Of a stretch of DNA of 64,000 bases, positions 1 through 9,183 are shown piece after piece (positions within the stretch are counted from its first letter, which is position 1; every line of letters begins with the position of its first letter). A program made the position numbers and the translations under genes. The notes under the pieces were generated by a model. That model saw only the letters and a list, made by a program, of their open reading frames with translations. It was not told the DNA's origin and did not search any database. The stretch lies in NCBI RefSeq assembly GCF_010993705.1, contig NZ_WOFO01000003.1:617734-681733 (forward strand), read 5' to 3'. This DNA is from Cyclobacterium sp. SYSU L10401. GTDB lineage: Bacteria > Bacteroidota > Bacteroidia > Cytophagales > Cyclobacteriaceae.

Positions 1-1445
1 CTGAACAGACCTTTACGGTTACCGTTGAAGATAACGAATCTCCGGTTATTGAGGCGATAGCACCCATTACTGCAAATGCCGATGCCGGAACTTGTGCTGC
101 TTCGGTGGATTTTTCCGTAACAATATCCGACAACTGCGATTCATCTGTTTCTCCTGTATTCAGTATGCTGGTTGATGGAGAAAGTACGGAAATCAGTTCC
201 CCCTATACCTTTCCAGTGGGAGAAACCATGGTTTTTGTAAATGCGATGGACGCTGCCGGTAATGAAGCGGCTGAACAGACCTTTACGGTTACAGTAACAA
301 ACACTTTACCTGTAATTAACGGCACATTAACGACCGCTCCTATTGGTCCCAATCCTGTGGGAACAACTGTTACCTTCAGTGATATGGTTACGGACAACAA
401 TATCCAATCAGCGGAATGGCATTGGAATGATGGTGTTGTTACATCGGGTTCCTTTACATATGATGCTAACACAGGTACCAGTAACGTGAGTGGTCAGCGT
501 AGCTTTACTAGTGCTCAGAATTATACGGTCACATTGGTGATAACTGACCATTGCAATGAAAAGGTAGAATTTTCCTATCCTGATCAGATAGACATCGTTG
601 ATCCCGATGCAACCTCAGTCAGAGGTAGAGGCTGGATTGATTCTCCAGCCGGAGCTGCAGTTCAATACCCCAGGGCTACAGGAAAAGCAAAATTCAGTTT
701 CGATGCCCAATATCAACCCGGTGCCAGTAAAGCAACTGGAAATACAACATTCCAGTTTAGACGCGGAAATATCGACTTTGAAAGCCTTTCCTATGAATCC
801 CTGTTGGTATCGGGTGCTTCAACTATGCTCAAAGGGAATGGCACGAACAATGGCCTGGGCCAATACGGCTTTTTACTCGTTGCGGTAAATGGCAGGCTCA
901 ATGGCGATGGTTTGGACAGGTTTCGCATAAAAATCTGGGAGAAATTCAGCGGTACGGTTATTTACGATAACGAAATGGGTACTTCAGATGATGCGGAACC
1001 CACCACTGTGATTGGGGGAGGCAATCTTGGAACCAAAAATGAAAAGCCAGGTAAGGGTAGTCAAGGAAAGGGAAAAATAGCTAAAGAAAAACCCGGGAAG
1101 GGCAATTCGGGTAAAAATAACCGTTTCGATGTTAGTAATAGGACTGGTAAACCGATTTCTGAGAAATTCCCGGAAGGGTCTGTAACGCTTAACTTGAAGG
1201 TATATCCTAATCCTGTTCAGGAAAAGTTGTTTATTGACTTGCAAAGTAATTTTGATGAGGTAGTGCTCATCAGCATCTTTGACCTGACAGGCAGACTGCT
1301 GTATGAGGAGAAATGGCCAATTGTGAAAGGACAAAATAAAGTTGTGATTCCTATCAATGCTATAAATATTAAGACAGGGAAGCTATTGTTCCGATTGATG
1401 TCCCCATCTACAGGGTTCCATAATTTCATACTAATTAAACCGTAA
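1..1445 (+). CDS. C-terminal part of a secreted HYR/PKD protein with T9SS sorting domain (5' partial)
   Basis: The gene runs in from the left edge; the frame starts at base 3 and is open up to the TAA at 1443-1445. The visible ~480 residues hold hyalin-type (HYR) repeats: the phrase AEQTFTVTV closes two successive repeats, and its DNA (ctgaacagacctttacggtt) occurs identically at 1 and 271. A PKD-like domain follows, then a beta-rich module beginning near GRGWIDSPAGA that often accompanies HYR repeats, then a Lys/Gly-rich low-complexity linker (about 1020-1120). The last ~80 residues (from LKVYPNPVQEKLFIDL) are a type A Por/T9SS C-terminal sorting domain. The protein is therefore expected to cross the outer membrane through the type IX system and be anchored or released at the surface, probably as an adhesin or part of a degradative surface protein. 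The N-terminus and any catalytic domain lie outside the window. Confidence 0.85.
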   Translation, partial: EQTFTVTVEDNESPVIEAIAPITANADAGTCAASVDFSVTISDNCDSSVSPVFSMLVDGESTEISSPYTFPVGETMVFVNAMDAAGNEAAEQTFTVTVTNTLPVINGTLTTAPIGPNPVGTTVTFSDMVTDNNIQSAEWHWNDGVVTSGSFTYDANTGTSNVSGQRSFTSAQNYTVTLVITDHCNEKVEFSYPDQIDIVDPDATSVRGRGWIDSPAGAAVQYPRATGKAKFSFDAQYQPGASKATGNTTFQFRRGNIDFESLSYESLLVSGASTMLKGNGTNNGLGQYGFLLVAVNGRLNGDGLDRFRIKIWEKFSGTVIYDNEMGTSDDAEPTTVIGGGNLGTKNEKPGKGSQGKGKIAKEKPGKGNSGKNNRFDVSNRTGKPISEKFPEGSVTLNLKVYPNPVQEKLFIDLQSNFDEVVLISIFDLTGRLLYEEKWPIVKGQNKVVIPINAINIKTGKLLFRLMSPSTGFHNFILIKP

Positions 1446-1464
1446 TTTACTAGATCAACCTTTA

Positions 1465-1500
1465 GAAACCACTTCTCAACCGAGAGGGGGTTTCTTTTCT
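1465..1500 (+). terminator. Rho-independent terminator of the HYR/PKD gene
   Basis: GAAACC at 1465-1470 pairs with GGTTTC at 1489-1494 and the stem continues inward with CTTCTC against GAGAGG. A T-rich run follows. It lies 20 bases after the stop codon. Confidence 0.7.
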
Positions 1501-1544
1501 CAATATAAAAAGCCTATTATTATGCATAGCCTGTGATCAGAATG

Positions 1545-1694
1545 ATCCTATGTGCTTACATGCCTCCTATGTGGTTTAAAAAAGAGAACCATATAAGGCA
1601 GTTAAAGTCCTATTAGAGGGGTAAAAGATGGAAAATTGTCAAAAAGACTCCTATGTGCGCTCATGTGTCCTATGTGGTAAAACTAAGAACCATA
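1545..1694 (+). repeat. Dispersed intergenic hairpin repeat, copy A
   Basis: The copy contains two rounds of the module TCCTATGTG...CATGTG...CCTATGTGGT followed by an A-rich loop and AACCATA, so each round can form a GTGGTT/AACCAT hairpin. Between them lies a TATTAGAGGGG block. The same modules in the same order recur at about 26999-27321 and 30002-30312. It is non-coding and sits between the HYR/PKD gene and hen1. Confidence 0.75.
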
Positions 1695-1744
1695 ATCCTG
1701 ACCAAATAAAATCCAGTTAACCAGCCTTATTTTTAACACTTTAG

Positions 1745-3148
1745 ATGCTATTAACCATCACCACCACCCATCAACCGGCAACAGACCTGGGGTTCTTGCT
1801 CCACAAACATCCGGACAAATTCCAGTCCGTGGACCTTTCCATTGGGCAGGCACATATTTTTTATCCCGAAAGTGCTGAAGCCAAAACCACCGTTGCCCTG
1901 CTGCTGGACATCGACCCCACCGATATGGTACGAGGGGCAAGAAACCTCGCCGGTAAGGGATTTGCACTGGGGCAATACGTGAACGACAGGCCCTACGTGG
2001 CCTCCTCCTTTATGAGTGTTGCCCTTTCCAAGGCCTTTTCCACGGCCATGAATGGCAAATGTGAGGACAGACCAGAATTGGTATCCACGAAATTGCCCTT
2101 TGAGATCAAAATAGCCGTTTTGCCGGCACCCAAAGGAGGAGAATTCCTGATCCGGAAATTGTTTGAGCCCCTGGGATATCAAGTAAGCCTACAAAGACAT
2201 GCACTAGACGATAAATTCAAGGATTGGGGAGATAGCAAATACTTTACCCTTGCGCTTTCTAACAGCCTGACGCTTCAGGAACTGCTTTCCCACCTCTATG
2301 TGCTGATTCCCGTCCTTGACAATGACAAACATTATTTTGTCAGCCAAAATGAGATTGAAAAGTTGCTCGAAAGGGGAAAGGGATGGCTGGAAGGCCATCC
2401 GGAGAGGGATCAAATCAGCAGTCGCTACCTGCTTAACCTGAGGTCACTCACCCGTAAGGCTCTGGAAAGTTTTCATGAAGCAGACGAGCAGCCTGAAGAC
2501 AGCGAGGAGGAGAAAATAAGCAAGGAGGAAATCAAGAAAAAGGAGACACTGCACCAGCAACGGCTTGCCCTTGTATTGGAGCAGCTAAAAAAGACTGAAG
2601 CCAAAACGGTTATTGATCTGGGCTGTGGGGAAGGAAAAATGCTGAGAATGCTGTTAAAAGAAAAGCAGTTTTCCAGGATTGCCGGCATGGATGTGTCCTA
2701 TGAACAGCTGAACAAAGCCAAAGAACGCATGCATTGGGAAAACATGGCCCCTAAGCAAAAGGAACGCATCACCTTGTTTCAAGGGGCCCTCACCTACCGG
2801 GACAAACGCCTGGAAGGATACGATGCCGCAGCCATCGTGGAAGTCATGGAGCACCTGGACGAAAATAGATTGGATTCCTTTGAGCGGGTCGTTTTTGAGT
2901 TTGCCCAACCCAAAACCGTGGTGCTGACTACTCCCAATGCCGAGTACAATGCCCTGTTTGAGAAAATGGAGCCAGGCAGCATGCGCCATGCCGACCACCG
3001 TTTTGAATGGACCAGAAAGCGGTTTGAGGCCTGGGCAAAGCATGTGGCCAATAAAAACAATTATACCGTGGAGTTCCTGCCGGTGGGTCCGGAAACCGAC
3101 AAGGTGGGGGCTCCTTCACAAATGGGCATTTTTACCTATGGAAATTAA
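1745..3148 (+). CDS. hen1: 3'-terminal RNA ribose 2'-O-methyltransferase Hen1
   Basis: Bacterial Hen1 methylates the ribose 2'-OH at the 3' end of a cut RNA before ligation, so that the repaired tRNA cannot be cut again at the same place. The 467-residue length fits bacterial Hen1. Residues 1 to about 245 are the bacterial N-terminal domain, known in this family to activate the Pnkp ligase; an acidic, lysine-rich linker follows. The C-terminal methyltransferase domain shows the SAM motif DLGCGEG (about 288-294), the metal-binding EVMEH (E366, E369, H370) and H418 in HADHRFEWTR, which are the ligands described for characterised bacterial Hen1. The ATG at 1745 gives a full-length N-terminus. 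The 3' end overlaps pnkp by 11 bases, so the two are probably translationally coupled. Confidence 0.93.
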   Translation: MLLTITTTHQPATDLGFLLHKHPDKFQSVDLSIGQAHIFYPESAEAKTTVALLLDIDPTDMVRGARNLAGKGFALGQYVNDRPYVASSFMSVALSKAFSTAMNGKCEDRPELVSTKLPFEIKIAVLPAPKGGEFLIRKLFEPLGYQVSLQRHALDDKFKDWGDSKYFTLALSNSLTLQELLSHLYVLIPVLDNDKHYFVSQNEIEKLLERGKGWLEGHPERDQISSRYLLNLRSLTRKALESFHEADEQPEDSEEEKISKEEIKKKETLHQQRLALVLEQLKKTEAKTVIDLGCGEGKMLRMLLKEKQFSRIAGMDVSYEQLNKAKERMHWENMAPKQKERITLFQGALTYRDKRLEGYDAAAIVEVMEHLDENRLDSFERVVFEFAQPKTVVLTTPNAEYNALFEKMEPGSMRHADHRFEWTRKRFEAWAKHVANKNNYTVEFLPVGPETDKVGAPSQMGIFTYGN

Positions 3149-5711
3149 GCTACCAGAACTTTCTCTAGTGCTCCTGATCGGTGCTTCCGGAGCGGGAAAA
3201 AGCACCTTTGCCAGGAAACATTTTGGCAAGCATGAGGTGGTTTCCTCAGACAAGTGCCGTGGAATCGTATCGAATGATGAAAACAATACAGCGGCTACTA
3301 CCGATGCTTTTGAGCTGTTGCATTACATTATCGGCAAGCGCCTGAAAAATGGTTACCTGACGGTGGTGGATGCTACCAATGTGGAGTTTGATGCCCGGAA
3401 AAGCCTGATTCAACTGGCAAGAAACTACCATACCCTGCCGGTGGCCATTGTGCTGGATATGCCACAAAGGGTCTGTGAAGAACGCAATGCCGGACGGCCC
3501 GAGCGTGATTTCGGAAATTATGTTATTCGCCGACAAAAGTCTCTTTTGAAACGGTCCATTCGAGGCTTGCGACGGGAAGGTTTTCGACAGATCTACGAGC
3601 TCAAATCTCCTGAAGAAGTAGACAGTGTCACTGCCATTGTTCGGGAAAGGCTTTATAACGATAAGAAGGATATCAGGGGTCCGTTTGATATCATTGGGGA
3701 TATTCATGGATGCCATGAAGAAACCTTGGAGCTACTGGAAAAGCTCGATTACCGCATAGATAACGTAGCCGATAACGGAAAGAACTATGGCATTGACCTT
3801 ACCCATCCGGAAAACCGTCAGGTGATTTTCCTGGGAGATCTGGTAGACTGGGGACCTGATTCCCCGGCAGTCATGAAACTGGCCATGAGCATGGTGCACA
3901 GCGGCATCGCCTGGTGCGTTCCCGGCAATCACGACCTCAAGCTGCAAAAGAAACTCAACGGAAAAAATGTATCCCTCAACCATGGACTGGCAGAAACCAT
4001 GCAGCAACTGGAGAAAGAACCGCCTGAATTTCTCCTGGAGGTTAAGGACTTCCTGTACAGCCTGATCAGCCATTATGTATTTGATGATGGAAAACTCGTT
4101 GTCGCTCATGCAGGATTAAAAGAAGAAATGCAAGGCAGGGGTTCGGGTGCCATCCGGTCTTTTTGCCTGTATGGAGAAACAACCGGTGAAACCGACGAGT
4201 TTGGCCTGCCCGTCCGCTACAATTGGGCATCGGAATATTCAGGCAGGGCAAAAGTAGTCTACGGACACACACCCGTGCCGGAGGCGGAATGGTTTAACAA
4301 GACCATAGACATCGACACGGGCTGCGTTTTTGGTGGTCAATTGACTGCGCTGCGGTATCCCGAAGAGGAACTGGTAGCCGTGCGGGCAAAGAAAGTGTAT
4401 TGCGAACCTGTAAAGCCCCTGCAAGCGAAATCCGAGACCGAAATGACCCTCCAGCAGGCGTACGATGACTTGTTGGACATTGATGATGTGATTGGGAACA
4501 GCATCATTCAAACACGTCTCAGGAAGAACCTGTCCATTCGGGAAGAAAACTCCATTGCCGCACTGGAAGTGATGAGTCGTTTTGCAGTCAACCCCAAATG
4601 GTTGATTTACCTCCCTCCCACAATGTCCCCCTGCAGCACCAGCGACATGCCGGAATACCTAGAGCACCCCAGGCTGGCCATCGATTATTACAGGAAAAGA
4701 GGCATAGCCAAAATAATTTGTGAAGAAAAACACATGGGATCCCGAGCCATCCTGGTTATTTGCAGGGACGAAGTCGTGGCATTAAAGCGCTTTGGGATAA
4801 AAAATGAAGGCATTGGCGTATGTTATACCCGGACAGGGAGGAACTTTTTCAATGATGGCAAAATGGAAAAGGAATTCATTGAAAGAGTAAATAAAGCATT
4901 GGGCAAATCCGGTTTTTGGGATCAATTGCAAACCGGATGGGTTTGCCTGGATACCGAAATCATGCCCTGGTCTGCCAAGGCCCAACTGCTACTAAAAGAT
5001 CAATATGCCTCCGTAGGTGCCGCCGCCCACAACGCACTTCCCGAAGTAGAAAAGGCCTTACAAAAAGCGATAGACCGAGGCATAGAAGGTGCCAATCCTT
5101 CCCTAAAAAAATTCAGCCATAAAAAAGCCTCCATCTCCAAATTTATTCAGGCCTACCAACACTACTGTTGGGATGTCAACAGCCTGGAAGATTACAAAAT
5201 AGCCCCCTTCCATGTGCTGGCCACTGAAGGTGCCGTACATGTGGACAAAACGCATGAATGGCATATGGAAACCATCAGAGAGATCTGCCTGGTCGATGAA
5301 AAACTTTTTCGAGCCACTCCCAACCGGGTAGTCGACACCAAAGATATCGAAAGCATCCAGGCGGCCATTGACTGGTGGCTGGAACTAACGGGAAAAGGCG
5401 GTGAGGGAATGGTGGTAAAGCCCTTCGAATTCCTCGCTTATGGCCAGGAAGGACTGTTACAACCGGCCATCAAATGCAGGGGAAGTGAATACCTGCGCAT
5501 CGTATACGGCCCGGAATACGACAGCCCGGAAAATTTAGAAAGGCTCAAAAACAGGGGGCTCTCGAAAAAACGTTCCCTTGCCTTGCGGGAATTTGCCCTT
5601 GGTATAGAAGGGCTGGAAAGGTTTGTAAACAAGGAACCTTTACGTCGTATTCATGAGAGTGTATTTGGGGTGCTGGCCCTGGAGAGTGAAGAGGTGGATC
5701 CGAGGTTGTAG
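3138..5711 (+). CDS. pnkp: Polynucleotide kinase-phosphatase-ligase Pnkp (RNA repair)
   Basis: This is the end-healing and sealing half of the bacterial Pnkp/Hen1 RNA-repair system, 857 residues long. Three domains follow in order. The 5'-OH kinase has the P-loop GASGAGKS at residues 15-22. The calcineurin-type 2',3'-phosphatase shows GDIHG (about 187-191), GDLVDWGPDS, GNHD, VAHAGL and YGHTPV. The C-terminal adenylyltransferase (ligase) domain shows the nucleotidyl-lysine motif EEKHMGSR with K at about residue 531. All key motifs look intact. The ATG at 3138 was chosen because it puts the P-loop at the usual distance from the N-terminus; the frame is open further upstream, but that part only re-reads hen1 out of frame. 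The substrate is expected to be ribotoxin-cleaved tRNA with 2',3'-phosphate and 5'-OH ends. Confidence 0.94.
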   Translation: MEIKLPELSLVLLIGASGAGKSTFARKHFGKHEVVSSDKCRGIVSNDENNTAATTDAFELLHYIIGKRLKNGYLTVVDATNVEFDARKSLIQLARNYHTLPVAIVLDMPQRVCEERNAGRPERDFGNYVIRRQKSLLKRSIRGLRREGFRQIYELKSPEEVDSVTAIVRERLYNDKKDIRGPFDIIGDIHGCHEETLELLEKLDYRIDNVADNGKNYGIDLTHPENRQVIFLGDLVDWGPDSPAVMKLAMSMVHSGIAWCVPGNHDLKLQKKLNGKNVSLNHGLAETMQQLEKEPPEFLLEVKDFLYSLISHYVFDDGKLVVAHAGLKEEMQGRGSGAIRSFCLYGETTGETDEFGLPVRYNWASEYSGRAKVVYGHTPVPEAEWFNKTIDIDTGCVFGGQLTALRYPEEELVAVRAKKVYCEPVKPLQAKSETEMTLQQAYDDLLDIDDVIGNSIIQTRLRKNLSIREENSIAALEVMSRFAVNPKWLIYLPPTMSPCSTSDMPEYLEHPRLAIDYYRKRGIAKIICEEKHMGSRAILVICRDEVVALKRFGIKNEGIGVCYTRTGRNFFNDGKMEKEFIERVNKALGKSGFWDQLQTGWVCLDTEIMPWSAKAQLLLKDQYASVGAAAHNALPEVEKALQKAIDRGIEGANPSLKKFSHKKASISKFIQAYQHYCWDVNSLEDYKIAPFHVLATEGAVHVDKTHEWHMETIREICLVDEKLFRATPNRVVDTKDIESIQAAIDWWLELTGKGGEGMVVKPFEFLAYGQEGLLQPAIKCRGSEYLRIVYGPEYDSPENLERLKNRGLSKKRSLALREFALGIEGLERFVNKEPLRRIHESVFGVLALESEEVDPRL

Positions 5712-7013
5712 GGCTATTTTTTGAGTTAGTCCGGAGAATAGGCTTATACTGCTAGACATAAATCCAGAGATAATAAGTTGCTGGTCCCTACCCTTTCTCC
5801 ATTATCCAATTTTCAATTATCTAATTATTTTTCACGCTACTTACCTCCAATATACCAATGCTTTGGTATTGTCTGCCTTTGACATGGGGGTTATCTTGCT
5901 TGTCAGGATTTTAGTTCCCATTATGGGAGTGAGGTGGCGAAGCTGACTAAACATTCTATTAAATTAGACAATTAACCGATACCAAATTATATGTATTTCA
6001 GACATTTATGTGTTGTAAATCTAAAAAAACATTGTCTTATGCCACAACGTGCTGTGCCAACGCAATTCGACCAAAAAGATTCCGGAAGAGGACATCAAAA
6101 GTGGTTTCCACAACATTTCTCATGAATGAATCTTGCAAAATATTCCATTGAGCAGAAAGGTTTTTGCTCAATGACTTAAGAAAGGCTAAATGGATAGCAA
6201 ACCATGGTTCCGACAAAAAGCTTAGCACAAGGTGGGAGTATCTTTGGTTCAATCGTCCAAATGGACTTTAGTGAATATATAAACAATATACATCCATGCC
6301 GGACACAAAGGGGAGAGGAACCCCAAGAAAATTTACTTCACCTATTAATCGGAGGACTTTGCGCTGGTCTGTGACTGCAGTTAATATCTTGAAAGTAAGA
6401 TAAAACCGCAAATCAACGGGTTTCTTTTCAAGAGTGGGCTTAAGCTCTTGAAGAGAAACATGGAATTTCCCGTATCCGTGGGAGTTTTAGTTCTTATTTT
6501 ATCATTAAAGACACCGCTGCCTAGCTTACTTCAGTGCATGTGTAACCTCAAACCATCTTGCTACTTAATTGGCTTCGCAGGATTACCCTCGCGCTTAAGA
6601 TACTTTCACCCTTTGAAACGATCAATTTTTGTACGTATAGTTACCATTCAAGACACCCCACATCGTGTATGCGGCAATGGTGGTGTAGTGATAGGTCTTT
6701 GCATATAAGAAAGTTTATGCTAACCGGACACTGGGACAATTAAACGGGTTCCAAGCGGATTTGTTAAATGGAGTTCTAGGTAAACAAGCCGACAAAGAAT
6801 ATTTTTTTTCCGCCATCTTTTTTTGTTTTTTCATTTTTACGTCTGACGCTCATTTGGCACATTTTCTTTTACCTGCCTCCGCACAATGCTTGGCAGATTT
6901 CCAAAAGTCAAAGAGCCAAATTTTTCTTACACACCACATTTGTTGCTCTTATTTGACAACAAACTAACAAATCATCTAAATCATTATTTTCACAAACTAA
7001 AATTCAAAACCTA
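5712..7013 (+). other. Gene-poor stretch between pnkp and the accessory island
   Basis: No convincing gene was found in these 1.3 kb. Open frames at 6037-6252 (minus) and 6448-6708 (plus) have no recognisable domain. Two hairpins are visible. One pairs AAACC (6403-6407) with GGTTT (6419-6423) and is followed by a T-rich run, so it could be a terminator. The other is TTCAAGAG/CTCTTGAA around 6427-6452. The stretch may hold decayed genes that I cannot identify. Confidence 0.5.
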
Positions 7014-8900
7014 ATGTCAAATTTTAGATTAAATCTTCCAACAGATATTCCATGGCGCTTGATAGCCAATAGCAGTGATATGATGGATATGAAATTTTGC
7101 GATGGGCAACTACCCCCCCCTTGGCGTTCATCGATAGCACTGTCCGTTTTTGAGCCGACTGTGGAAGATCTCCCTTCTTCGCTCTGTGATCGGCGACTGA
7201 CCTACCTTAAGGTATCCGGCAGTATCACTGGGACTCAGCTGGAGTCGATAGAAGGACTTTCCGGTACTGGGCTGAAGGACGGAGTGCCGACTAAGGAGAG
7301 ACTCAAGGAACTTTTGGGTGAGTATATGGCCTGTTACGGGGTACTTGTAAACGTGGCTGTACACCCAATCGTTGAGGGCGGGAAAGGTACCGGCCACTAC
7401 CCACGAATTATCGATTTCGAACCTAAGAGGCGAGATCTTTACCAGGCAGCCACGGAAAGTGGTGAGGTACTCACCGCTTCCGTCAACAGACTTCGATTGG
7501 ACAAGACATTCAGCCATACTGAGTCGGTGGAGACCGGGTTATCCCTTACCGCTAGCTATGAGGGGAAGGGGCAAGGCAGCCTTTCTAGAGCCTGGGGAGA
7601 AACAACTCAGGATGTTCGTTCGTCCACGCGTGACGCTCATCAGGAGGAGCGTGAGCGGTTCGCCACTACCACTCACCTGAACCAAATGTACAATCTCTTG
7701 ACCGGGTATCACTTGGGTACCAACCGCTCAGTATTCCTCATGCTGCCTCGCCCGAACACCGAGCAGCCGAGCGAGCACCGCACTTTCGCCCAAGGCCTAC
7801 GTGTCATTGAGGGAGTGCAGGATTTCTTTCTAGTGGTATCGCGCCCCCGAGATTCAGATGGACTACGGGTGGAAATTCAGCTCGAGACCGGCCACTTTCC
7901 CGAGGACACTACAATTGAGGAACCGTCAAAAAAATGGGAAAAGTCCACACTTACTGTGACGGTGGACAAAACCGTAAAGAGCAGAGGACGCTGGGGACGT
8001 GAGCGGGCGACGAGAAATTTTGATATACCCTTTCACGGCTTAGAAGAAGATGGTTGGCAATTTGACGTTGCCTCAGGTGATCGAGGCAAAGGCGGTGTTG
8101 AGCAGATTCTGAAGTCGGGGGACAACGCGGACGGTTCGACCGGTGGGCGGGGGTTTTACCGTTCACTGCCCGCCATGGAGAATTACGACTACGGTGCGAG
8201 CTCACCCGGTCTCGTTTTCGTGAAGATGAAACTCCGGAGCTATACAGAAAAGAATACGCGTTTCCACCGCGACTTTAAGGTGCATCTACGGCGGGAGATT
8301 CGCACGACCGGCGCAGACAGAGCGGATGTGGGCCGGCTAATCGTGCTCGGCAGAAGCTTGTGTGCGTGGTACCGGAGTGCGGACCATTGCATAGAAGAGA
8401 CTAAGCCGGACGAGGAGGAATCACTGCCGGAGGCAAGGAGCACCGTGGGCATCCTCGATGAACTCGATTTGCGGATCCCGAAGGCCGCGACACTCCGCCA
8501 AGATTCTTATTCAGAGGCGCGTGCGACAGCGGATGCGGTCGGCAAGGCTTTAGTATCGAGCTGGAAAATGCCGAGCCGGCGACCGCTAGGCGAAACAACT
8601 TTGATTGACACTGATTACATCCGAGACCGGTTAATCGACTTGGTGCCCGAAGATCGGAAGCGCTGCCCCATCGAAGATGTACCGACACTTTCCGCAGACG
8701 TGAAGGACCAACTCGGTTTGAAAATGAGTGTGAGCGATGTGTTGGCCATGGAAGTGACGGAGCTGGCGAATCAGATCGGGCGCTCCGTAAGCGAGGCCGC
8801 ACATCTCAGGCGTGTACTCATGTTCCCCGGAGCAGAGACTTCAATGAAAGATGGTTCTCGAGGACCCGAGCAGACCGGTTCCAAAGGAGTCTCCTCTTGA
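7014..8900 (+). CDS. Orphan protein of foreign base composition, function unknown
   Basis: I do not recognise this 628-residue protein. It has no signal peptide, membrane segment or lipobox, so it is probably cytoplasmic or a cargo of a non-Sec system. Visible traits are a Thr/Ser-rich central part (about residues 150-260), a segment reading MYNLLTGYHLGTNRSVFLML, many charged residues and a disordered, Ser/Gly/Lys-rich C-terminal tail. Its base use departs from the surroundings: a hand count of 8281-8340 gives 39 of 60 bases G or C, against 18 of 60 at 9061-9120 just downstream, and Arg/Ala codons such as CGC, CGG and GCG are frequent. This suggests recent transfer. It sits just upstream of the Rhs gene on the same strand with a 283-base gap, so a functional link to the Rhs protein is possible but unproven. 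Confidence 0.7.
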   Translation: MSNFRLNLPTDIPWRLIANSSDMMDMKFCDGQLPPPWRSSIALSVFEPTVEDLPSSLCDRRLTYLKVSGSITGTQLESIEGLSGTGLKDGVPTKERLKELLGEYMACYGVLVNVAVHPIVEGGKGTGHYPRIIDFEPKRRDLYQAATESGEVLTASVNRLRLDKTFSHTESVETGLSLTASYEGKGQGSLSRAWGETTQDVRSSTRDAHQEERERFATTTHLNQMYNLLTGYHLGTNRSVFLMLPRPNTEQPSEHRTFAQGLRVIEGVQDFFLVVSRPRDSDGLRVEIQLETGHFPEDTTIEEPSKKWEKSTLTVTVDKTVKSRGRWGRERATRNFDIPFHGLEEDGWQFDVASGDRGKGGVEQILKSGDNADGSTGGRGFYRSLPAMENYDYGASSPGLVFVKMKLRSYTEKNTRFHRDFKVHLRREIRTTGADRADVGRLIVLGRSLCAWYRSADHCIEETKPDEEESLPEARSTVGILDELDLRIPKAATLRQDSYSEARATADAVGKALVSSWKMPSRRPLGETTLIDTDYIRDRLIDLVPEDRKRCPIEDVPTLSADVKDQLGLKMSVSDVLAMEVTELANQIGRSVSEAAHLRRVLMFPGAETSMKDGSRGPEQTGSKGVSS

Positions 8901-9183
8901 GCGACCTATGTGCCAAATCCGAAGTTAGCATTCAGGTGAAATCTAGTGTTTAGATAACGTACTTAACGTTTGGTTGAAACGGATCTCTTTGGCACAGCAA
9001 GAATCAAAAAGTGTTTCAAGTTCTTTAAGTAGGTCTATTGGATTTAACGAAATCGAATCATCTTCTCAATTACTATTTTCACTAAAAAAACTACAACTCC
9101 ACCGTTAAAATTAATGAGGGAGATGTTATTTATAATTGAAAAAATGCTTCAGCTGATACAATTTAATAAATAATTGAATTTTT

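Noticed and set aside
2937-3137. Longer N-terminal reading frame for Pnkp
   Set aside because: It only re-reads hen1 in another frame; the ATG at 3138 gives the normal spacing to the P-loop.
6037-6252. Minus-strand 71-codon frame as transposase remnant
   Set aside because: No transposase motif or terminal repeats could be recognised.
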